DNA from: Larsenimonas salina
Lineage (GTDB): Bacteria > Pseudomonadota > Gammaproteobacteria > Pseudomonadales > Halomonadaceae
Reading direction: 5' to 3'
DNA: 64,000 bases
Assembly (NCBI RefSeq): GCF_023736155.1
Contig: NZ_JAMLJJ010000007.1
Location: 46,054 to 110,053 of the forward strand
Shown here: positions 56,247-64,000 of the stretch, one piece after another
How the letters are laid out: every line of letters begins with the position of its first letter
How positions within the stretch are numbered: the stretch's first letter is position 1
Program-made: the position numbers and the translations under genes
Notes under the pieces: model-generated
What the model saw: the letters and a program-made list of their open reading frames with translations, nothing else
What the model was told of the DNA's origin: nothing
The model's database searches: none

Positions 56247-57827
56247 CTAGCAGGTGTTGGTGGCGACGTCGGGGTAAAGGTCCATCAGTGCGCGCAGTAC
56301 GCCGTTGGTCCAGCCGAAGCCGTCCTGGGCGGGATACTCACCGCCTTCGGCCCGCTTCTTGTCGACCACGTTGTATTTCTCGATCAGCTTGCCTTCCTCG
56401 CAGAAACGCTCGAGGTTGGTTTCGATCCAGCGGCTTGCGATGTCGCGCGCGAGCGCGCGCTGGCCGTAGTGACGAAGTCCGATCACCGAGACCCACTGCA
56501 GGGGTGCCCAGCCGTTGGGCTTGTCCCACTGCTCTTCGGTTTCCAGATTGGTGGCGCTGAGCCCGCCCCGTTCCAGCAGGTGGCGCTCCATTGCGCGGGC
56601 GGTGCGTTCTGCCTGATCGGTGGTGGCGGCCTGCACGTAGAGTGGAAAGGCCATGGCGCCGCTGACGCTTTGGGTCTGTGTGCGCTCGTGCCAGAGATAG
56701 TCGCGGAAGAAGCCGGCGTCATCGTCCCAGAAGAGGGTGCGAATCACGTCGCGCCGCTTGCGGGCACGCGCTTGATAGAACCGGGTTTGGGTCATGTTGT
56801 CTTCGAGTTCGAAACCGCGGGCGATCATCGCCTCCAGGCGGTACATCAGGCAGTTCAGATCCACCGGTGCGACATCGATGGTACGAATCGTTGCCAGATG
56901 ATGACCGTCGGCCAGCCAGCGGGAGCTGAAATCCCAGCCGCTTTCACCGGCGGCGCGAATGTTGCGCCAGACGTCTTCGTGAGGCCGTGAAATATGCCGC
57001 GCGGTCAGGATGTCCTCTCGAAACGATTCCGGGCGGGGCGTGTTTTCATCGTCCCAGTAGCGGTTGAGCAGGGTGCCATCAGAAAGCTTGATTACCCGGC
57101 GATGAGACTGCTCCGGCGGGAGCGTATCCGCGCCATCCATCCAGTAGTTGTATTCCTTTACCAGCATCGGCAGGTAGTGCCGGTAGATGCCATCGCCTTC
57201 GTGCAATGCGCGCATGGCGACCATGGCCGAAAAGAACGGCGGCTGGGAGCGCGACAGATAGTAGGTGCGGTTGCCATTGGGAACATGACCGTAGGTTTCG
57301 ATCAGAAACGCGAAGTTGTCGGTCATTTCCCGTACCGTGCGATCAAGGCCGCTGACCTGTAGCCCGAGCATGGTGAAGTAACTGTCCCAGTAATAGACCT
57401 CGTTGAATCGACCGCCGGGCACCACGTAGTCGTACGGCAGCGGCAGGCGTGAGGAGTGCGGGTTCAGGTCCGTACCGAGATGCCGGGTCAGTACCGGCCA
57501 TAGCTGGTCGATGTGCTTGGAGATCGATTGGCCGGGCTCGGGGGTGTAATCCTGCTCGGTGTCCTGTTCGACGAAATGCGCCTCGATGAACGTTTTCAAC
57601 TCTTCATCGCTGAACGGGCCATGCTTTTCCTTGATCGCCCGGTAATGAGATAGCACGGTTTCAGGCGGCAGGGACGGAACCATATCGACGAACGTTTTAC
57701 TGTCGGCAAAGAGATGACGGTTCTGAACGTCCATAAAAAGATCGCCCCAGAGCTTGGGTGGGGCAGGGGTCGTTTTATGCAGTGCGTGCTGAGGGGCCGC
57801 GTTACCGCTTTGTTTGTCAGTCGCCAT
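56247..57827 (-). CDS. treF: Cytoplasmic trehalase (GH37)
   Basis: Hydrolyses alpha,alpha-trehalose to two glucose molecules, breaking down a compatible solute. The 526-residue GH37 enzyme shows both family signatures, PGGRFNEVYYWDSYF and QWDKPNGWAP. The catalytic Asp region is ESGWDFSSRW and the Glu region is EGGEYPAQDGFGWTNG. The start MATDKQSGNA has GGAG 5 nt upstream; about 130 upstream in-frame residues are non-homologous. No signal peptide is seen, so it is TreF-like rather than periplasmic TreA. It probably helps recovery from osmotic stress. Confidence 0.93.
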   Translation of the reverse strand: MATDKQSGNAAPQHALHKTTPAPPKLWGDLFMDVQNRHLFADSKTFVDMVPSLPPETVLSHYRAIKEKHGPFSDEELKTFIEAHFVEQDTEQDYTPEPGQSISKHIDQLWPVLTRHLGTDLNPHSSRLPLPYDYVVPGGRFNEVYYWDSYFTMLGLQVSGLDRTVREMTDNFAFLIETYGHVPNGNRTYYLSRSQPPFFSAMVAMRALHEGDGIYRHYLPMLVKEYNYWMDGADTLPPEQSHRRVIKLSDGTLLNRYWDDENTPRPESFREDILTARHISRPHEDVWRNIRAAGESGWDFSSRWLADGHHLATIRTIDVAPVDLNCLMYRLEAMIARGFELEDNMTQTRFYQARARKRRDVIRTLFWDDDAGFFRDYLWHERTQTQSVSGAMAFPLYVQAATTDQAERTARAMERHLLERGGLSATNLETEEQWDKPNGWAPLQWVSVIGLRHYGQRALARDIASRWIETNLERFCEEGKLIEKYNVVDKKRAEGGEYPAQDGFGWTNGVLRALMDLYPDVATNTC

Positions 57828-58301
57828 CAGCGCTCCGGCAGCTTTGAATTTCAGTATTAAACCAACGTGGCAATCATGATAACAGTGAACCGGCAGGGCG
57901 CACTGCTGACACGATAAATTCCCTGTCAGTACCTCTGTTACGCTCGATAACGCTCGGCGGTTGACACGGTCCGCTCCCTGGTGGAATCTTGGGCGCTCCT
58001 GATTGCGGGCGTAAGCGTTGACGAACCACCCTCGTCGCTTACGTAAATGTGGAGCCAGGCTCCACTGATATCCTGTCGAAAGACGGTTCGGGCAGGGCGC
58101 AGTATACGCCGCCATCCATCTGCCCCGCGAGGGTCCAACCGACCTTCGTCGCTGCTCGCTGACCGCTATCCGGGTCGGCACGTCAGGTCTGACATTCAGG
58201 TGCCGTTTGCCTCGGGCGACGGCAGGTGGCCACGCCACCCTCGAACTCCGGTGCGCACCGCTCCGTGATTGCGATCGAGACCTAACCTAGAGGAATTACC
58301 T
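57828..58301. other. 474 bp spacer between treF and ilvI with two leader hairpins
   Basis: Holds the divergent promoters. TTGACA at 57961-57966 is a good -35 for ilvI, but no convincing -10 was found. An interrupted hairpin (GTAAGC/GCTTAC with inner GACGA/TCGTC, 58011-58042) is followed by GTGGAGC-CAG-GCTCCAC (58049-58065), and a small GGTGGC/GCCACC stem lies at 58225-58239. No leader peptide rich in Ile, Leu or Val codons was found, so attenuation is not supported. Confidence 0.6.
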
Positions 58302-60026
58302 GTGGAACTGCTTTCTGGCGCCGACATGATCGCCCGCTTCTTAAAGGATGAGGGCGTTGAGTATGTATATGGATACCCCGGTGGAGCCGCGCTTCATATC
58401 TATGATGCGCTATTTCGCCAGGATGATGTAAAACACATTCTTGTTCGTCACGAACAAGCCGCAACGCACATGGCTGACGGCTACGCGCGCGCTTCCGGCA
58501 AGCCGGGCGTGGTGCTGGTCACCTCAGGCCCGGGCGCGACCAATGCCGTTACCGGTATCGCAACGGCCTATATGGATTCCATCCCGATGGTCGTCCTGTG
58601 TGGGCAGGTTGCAAGCCATTTGATCGGCGAAGACGCCTTCCAGGAAACCGACATCGTCGGAGTGACTCGGCCGGTCGTCAAACACAGCTTCTCCATCCGT
58701 CACGCTTCAGAAATCCCGACCGTGCTCAAGAAGGCGTTCTACTTGGCAAGTTCCGGCCGTCCGGGGCCTGTCGTGGTGGATATTCCGAAAGACATGACCG
58801 CGCCGACCGAACGCTACGAGTACGTCTATCCGAAGAAGGTCAAGCTGCGCTCCTATAATCCGGTGACCCGGGGCCATACCGGTCAGACCAAGAAGGCCGT
58901 TGAGCTGCTTTTGAAGGCCAAGCGCCCGGTCATCTTCGCAGGCGGCGGTGTTGTGTTCGGCAAGGCAAGCGAGGCATTGACCGATCTGGCGAGGCGCTTG
59001 AATGTGCCGGTCACGACGTCGCTGATGGGCCTGGGTGCTTATCCGCAGGGCGACCGTCAGTCACTCGGCTGGCTCGGCATGCACGGCTCCTATGAGGCCA
59101 ACATGGCCATGCACCACGCCGATCTGATTCTTGGCGTCGGCGTTCGCTTCGATGACCGCGTGACCAACAACGTTTCCAAGTTCTGTCCGACCGCGAAGAT
59201 CATCCACATCGACATCGATCCCAGCTCGATTTCAAAGACCGTGCGGGCCGATGTACCGATCGTGGGCGCGGCCAACCATGTGCTCAACGACATGCTGGGG
59301 CTGATTTCCGAGCGTGAGCAGGAAAATCGCGATGATCTCGACGAGTGGTGGACCAGCATCGAGCAGTGGCGCGGCGAGCGCGATGGCAAGCTGTACGAGC
59401 CGGCCGGGCCGGGCGAGACGCTGAAGCCGCAGCAGGTGGTCGAGGCGGTGCACAAGGCCACCGACGGCGATGCCTATGTGGTCACCGATGTTGGTCAGCA
59501 CCAGATGTTTGCCGGTCAGTACTACAAGTTCAATCAGCCCAACCGCTGGGTGTCCTCAAGCGGTCTCGGCACCATGGGCTTCGGGCTTCCCGCCGCCATG
59601 GGCATCAAGTTGAACTACCCGGATGACGACGTTGTGTTGTTCACCGGGGAGGGCAGTTTTCAGATGATGATGCAGGAACTCTCGACCTGTAAGCAGTTCG
59701 GGATCGGGGTCAAGATCGTCAATTTGAACAACCAGTCGCTTGGGATGGTGCGCCAGTGGCAGGATTTGAACTACAAGTCCCGCCATGCTCAGTCCTATAT
59801 GGAGTCACTTCCGGATTTCGAGGCGTTGCTCGGAGCCTACGGCTTCCGCGCCATCACGGTGCGCACGCCGGAGGAGCTGGAGGCCGCGCTCGAAGAAACG
59901 TTCAAGCATCCTCATGAGCTGGTGTTTTTGGATGTGCAGGTCGACCCGCGCGAGCACGTCTATCCGATGCATGTGCCTCTTGGCTCCATGCGCGACATGC
60001 TGCTTTCCAAGACGGAGCGAACCTGA
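58302..60026 (+). CDS. ilvI: Acetolactate synthase large subunit
   Basis: Thiamine-diphosphate enzyme that makes acetolactate or acetohydroxybutyrate, the first common step of valine, leucine and isoleucine synthesis. The 574-residue protein starts with GTG at 58302 (AGAGGAA upstream; VELLSGADMIARFL). Catalytic Glu is in LVRHEQAATHMADGYARA. The cofactor-binding motif lies in FTGEGSFQMMMQELSTC with NNQSLGMVRQWQ. It overlaps ilvH by 1 bp. The start and order fit the ilvI-ilvH type of pseudomonads. Confidence 0.96.
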   Translation: MELLSGADMIARFLKDEGVEYVYGYPGGAALHIYDALFRQDDVKHILVRHEQAATHMADGYARASGKPGVVLVTSGPGATNAVTGIATAYMDSIPMVVLCGQVASHLIGEDAFQETDIVGVTRPVVKHSFSIRHASEIPTVLKKAFYLASSGRPGPVVVDIPKDMTAPTERYEYVYPKKVKLRSYNPVTRGHTGQTKKAVELLLKAKRPVIFAGGGVVFGKASEALTDLARRLNVPVTTSLMGLGAYPQGDRQSLGWLGMHGSYEANMAMHHADLILGVGVRFDDRVTNNVSKFCPTAKIIHIDIDPSSISKTVRADVPIVGAANHVLNDMLGLISEREQENRDDLDEWWTSIEQWRGERDGKLYEPAGPGETLKPQQVVEAVHKATDGDAYVVTDVGQHQMFAGQYYKFNQPNRWVSSSGLGTMGFGLPAAMGIKLNYPDDDVVLFTGEGSFQMMMQELSTCKQFGIGVKIVNLNNQSLGMVRQWQDLNYKSRHAQSYMESLPDFEALLGAYGFRAITVRTPEELEAALEETFKHPHELVFLDVQVDPREHVYPMHVPLGSMRDMLLSKTERT

Positions 60027-60517
60027 TGCGCCATATCATCTCAATCTTGCTTGAAAACGAACCGGGCGCCCTGTCGCGTGCCGTTGGTCTCTTCTCTCAG
60101 CGCAACTTCAACATCGAGACGTTGAACGTGGCGCCGACCGACGACCCGACATTGTCACGCCTGACAGTGACCACTACCGGTGACGAGCGCATCATCGAGC
60201 AGATCACCAAGCAGCTCAACAAGCTGATCGACGTGGTCAAGCTGGTGGATCTCACCGAAGGCGCGCACATCGAGCGCGAGCTGATGCTGGTCAAGGTCAA
60301 GGCCTACGGCGCCCAGCGCGATGAGGTCAAGCGCACGGTAGACATCTTCCGGGCCCAGATCGTCGATGTTACGCCGGGCATCTACACGGTTCAGATCACA
60401 GGCGATGCCAGCAAGCTCGACGCGTTCTTGAGCGCCGTCGCGCCCGTCGGCATTCTTGAAGTGGCTCGCACCGGGGTTTCTGGAATCGCTCGCGGCGAGA
60501 AAGTACTCAGCGTGTGA
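60026..60517 (+). CDS. ilvH: Acetolactate synthase regulatory subunit
   Basis: Small subunit that activates the large subunit and gives valine feedback inhibition. The 163-residue protein has the N-terminal ACT domain (MRHIISILLENEPGALSRAV, FSQRNFNIETLNVAPTDD) and the C-terminal ALS domain (RELMLVKVKA, GVSGIARGEKVLSV). Its ATG overlaps the ilvI stop. Terminated directly afterwards, so ilvC is transcribed separately. Confidence 0.96.
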   Translation: MRHIISILLENEPGALSRAVGLFSQRNFNIETLNVAPTDDPTLSRLTVTTTGDERIIEQITKQLNKLIDVVKLVDLTEGAHIERELMLVKVKAYGAQRDEVKRTVDIFRAQIVDVTPGIYTVQITGDASKLDAFLSAVAPVGILEVARTGVSGIARGEKVLSV

Positions 60518-60540
60518 GCTGACGCCTTGTCGAGTTATTG

Positions 60541-60567
60541 AGCCGCTCATCGTGAGCGGCTTTTTTT
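60541..60567 (+). terminator. Intrinsic terminator of ilvIH
   Basis: GCCGCTCA, TCG loop, TGAGCGGC, seven T; 24 bp after the ilvH stop. Confidence 0.92.
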
Positions 60568-60617
60568 ATGTCTGAATGATGCGGGTGTGCCGGAGGAGAA
60601 GCGCTCACCGAGAAGGC

Positions 60618-62684
<2,067 letters not shown>

Positions 62685-62717
62685 TCAGGGGTTTGATCCC
62701 CAACAGCACTTGCTACC

Positions 62718-62745
62718 AATACGGGCGCCTTAGGGCGCCCGTATT
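62718..62745 (+). terminator. Strong hairpin after ilvC
   Basis: AATACGGGCGCC, TTAG loop, GGCGCCCGTATT: perfect 12 bp stem, 34 bp after ilvC. No T tract follows, so termination may be partial and read into pssA. Confidence 0.6.
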
Positions 62746-62836
62746 GCGTTTGGAAGGCGGCTATTTGGCGATGAGTCGTCTAGCCTGTCTGTTAATGGCA
62801 TCATTAATAATGAGTCAACAACAGGATTACTACGTT

Positions 62837-63736
62837 ATGACAAATGATAATCGCCCTCCTGGCGATGAGCAGCCCGCACCTCGAGATTCATTTTCCGAGT
62901 TCAAGGAGGATTCGGAAGTTATCGAAGAGGTCGTGGAGGGCGGTCAGAAAGTACGTCGCCGGGGGATCTATCTCCTGCCCAATCTCTTTACGACGTCTGC
63001 GCTGTTTTCAGGGTTCTTTGCCGTTGTCGCTGCACTTAATAACGATTACGCGGCAGCGGCGATCGCCATTTTCGTGTCGATGGTGCTCGATGGTTTTGAT
63101 GGCCGTGTTGCGCGCATGACCAACACCCAAAGCGCATTCGGGGCTGAGTATGACAGCCTGGCGGATATGACGTCGTTCGGTGTGGCGCCGGCGATCGTTG
63201 CGTTCAGCTGGACACTTCAGGACATCGGTAAGCTTGGTTGGATCGCGGCGTTCGTGTTCGTTGCCGGTGCCGCCCTGCGCCTTGCACGGTTCAATGTCCA
63301 GATCGGAAGCGTCGACAAGAAGTGGTTCATTGGTCTGCCAAGCCCATCCGCGGCGGCCGTCGTCGCAGGTTTTGTATGGACCTTCCACAACTTCAATGCC
63401 GAAGGCTTTGGCTTCAAGTTGTTCATGGCAATCGTCGTGGCGGCCATGGGTATCCTGATGGTCAGTAACGTGCGCTACTACAGTTTCAAGGACATTGACG
63501 TTAAAGGGCCGGTGCCGTTCGTGGTACTCCTGGCCATTGTGCTTGGCTTTGTTGTGATTTCGGTCGAGCCCTCGGTTATGTTGCTGCTACTCTTTGGCAG
63601 CTATGCGCTGTCTGGGCCGCTCGGTGCCCTTTGGAGGCGATACCGTGGTCACTCCAAGAGCAAGAAGGCGTCCTCCATCGATGAGTCGGTACAGCAAAAG
63701 CACCAGGACGCAGCGTCTGATAAACACGATACCTGA
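62837..63736 (+). CDS. pssA: CDP-diacylglycerol-serine O-phosphatidyltransferase
   Basis: Makes phosphatidylserine, the precursor of phosphatidylethanolamine, at the inner membrane. From the ATG at 62837 (AGGA upstream) the protein has 299 residues; an ATG at 62810 is possible. An acidic N-terminal tail is followed by several membrane helices and the CDP-alcohol phosphotransferase motif DGFDGRVARM...GAEYDSLAD (DGxxAR-x8-GxxxDxxxD). It is the integral-membrane type II (Bacillus/Pseudomonas) enzyme, not the peripheral E. coli type. It follows ilvC, as in Pseudomonas. Confidence 0.92.
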   Translation: MTNDNRPPGDEQPAPRDSFSEFKEDSEVIEEVVEGGQKVRRRGIYLLPNLFTTSALFSGFFAVVAALNNDYAAAAIAIFVSMVLDGFDGRVARMTNTQSAFGAEYDSLADMTSFGVAPAIVAFSWTLQDIGKLGWIAAFVFVAGAALRLARFNVQIGSVDKKWFIGLPSPSAAAVVAGFVWTFHNFNAEGFGFKLFMAIVVAAMGILMVSNVRYYSFKDIDVKGPVPFVVLLAIVLGFVVISVEPSVMLLLLFGSYALSGPLGALWRRYRGHSKSKKASSIDESVQQKHQDAASDKHDT

Positions 63737-63764
63737 CGCACACGCTACTTGAGCTGGAAGTTAG

Positions 63765-63800
63765 AAGCGCCCTGCAGGCCCCGGTCTGCGGGGCGCTTTT
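63765..63800 (+). terminator. Intrinsic terminator of pssA
   Basis: AAGCGCCCTGCAG and CTGCGGGGCGCTT form a 13 bp stem (one G-T pair) with an 8 nt loop and a short T run. Confidence 0.82.
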
Positions 63801-63972
63801 GCATCGGTGTCATCCGGATGTCATCTTTTTTCGACAAAGGGGTTGCGCTCGAGTCGGTGCGTGGGTAAAGTACGCACCCGCTGTCGGGGACGTCGCAAAC
63901 GGCCAGGCAGTATGAAGTGCGCAAGGCGCTGATTTGGTTTGGTTTTTCTAGGCTTTTTTGAAAAATCGAACG

Positions 63973-64000
63973 TTGACATTTCAGCCCGGTTCGGTAGAAT
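63973..64000 (+). promoter_or_regulatory. rRNA-type P1 promoter at the window end
   Basis: Perfect TTGACA (63973-63978), 16 bp spacer, TAGAAT (63995-64000). An A/T-rich tract (63942-63967) just upstream fits an UP element. A 16 bp spacing with UP element is typical of rrn P1 promoters. The transcribed gene lies outside the window. Confidence 0.65.

Noticed and set aside
58066..58301. Attenuator with leader peptide before ilvI
   Set aside because: Hairpins exist, but no short frame rich in Ile, Leu or Val codons and no terminator with a T tract was found.

Overview
The window is about 64 kb of continuous, gene-dense chromosomal DNA of roughly 58-60 % G+C. Gene content, gene order and protein sequences all point to a gammaproteobacterium of the Oceanospirillales, most like the Halomonadaceae. 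The order ribF-ileS-lspA-fkpB-ispH next to minor pilin genes, the order bamD/rluD-pgeF-clpB, and the order ilvI-ilvH-ilvC-pssA resemble the Pseudomonas chromosome. The acidic Obg tail and the trehalase fit a salt-tolerant relative. There are no insertion sequences, phage genes or CRISPR arrays. Taxonomic placement is inference; no 16S sequence is present.

Layout. 1-2.9 kb: 5' end of uvrA and divergent ssb with a perfect LexA box, then a degenerate sugar-nucleotide reductase-like gene and plsC. 2.9-4.7 kb: fabA-fabB. 4.8-9.9 kb: a probable light-response cluster (photolyase phr, a LitR/PplR-type MerR regulator, a CbiX-like protein, a renalase-like flavoprotein and a TIGR01777 epimerase), with a TGTACA-N12-TGTACA box upstream of the regulator. 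9.9-13.2 kb: rapA and a small membrane protein. 13.3-19.5 kb: a GlcNAc phosphotransferase operon (nagR, NagB-II-type deaminase, nagF, nagE) without nagA. 19.7-26.2 kb: an NAD-dependent molybdenum formate dehydrogenase operon (fdsGBAD, no fdsC) with a divergent ModE-like regulator. 26.5-31.4 kb: tRNA-Pro(CGG), ispB, rplU-rpmA-obgE-proB, rpsT. 31.5-39.5 kb: murJ, then ribF-ileS-lspA-fkpB-ispH-crtZ. 39.6-47.4 kb: minor pilins pilVWX, the adhesin/tip protein pilY1, a PAS-GGDEF-EAL protein and a FimT-like pseudopilin. 47.5-56.1 kb: thiO, a PP0621-family gene, nadE, bamD, rluD, pgeF, clpB. 56.2-64 kb: cytoplasmic trehalase, ilvI-ilvH, ilvY/ilvC and pssA. The last 28 bases form an rRNA-type promoter.

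How the genes work together. Most are housekeeping: DNA repair, fatty acid and phospholipid synthesis (fabAB, plsC, pssA), isoprenoids (ispB, ispH, crtZ), ribosome and translation, cell wall and outer membrane (murJ, lspA, bamD), and branched-chain amino acids. Accessory functions are light-dependent repair, amino-sugar uptake, formate oxidation to NADH, and type IV pilus assembly tied to c-di-GMP. The most distinctive signals are: the light-response cluster and its operator; a NagE with a second EIIB domain that has lost its cysteine; an IleRS whose C-terminal zinc knuckle has lost two of four cysteines; a lone crtZ behind ispH; pilus genes lacking the pilS/pilR and pilE neighbours; and two short tandem repeat arrays at gene borders. 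No wholly new system was identified; the light cluster is the best candidate for new biology.
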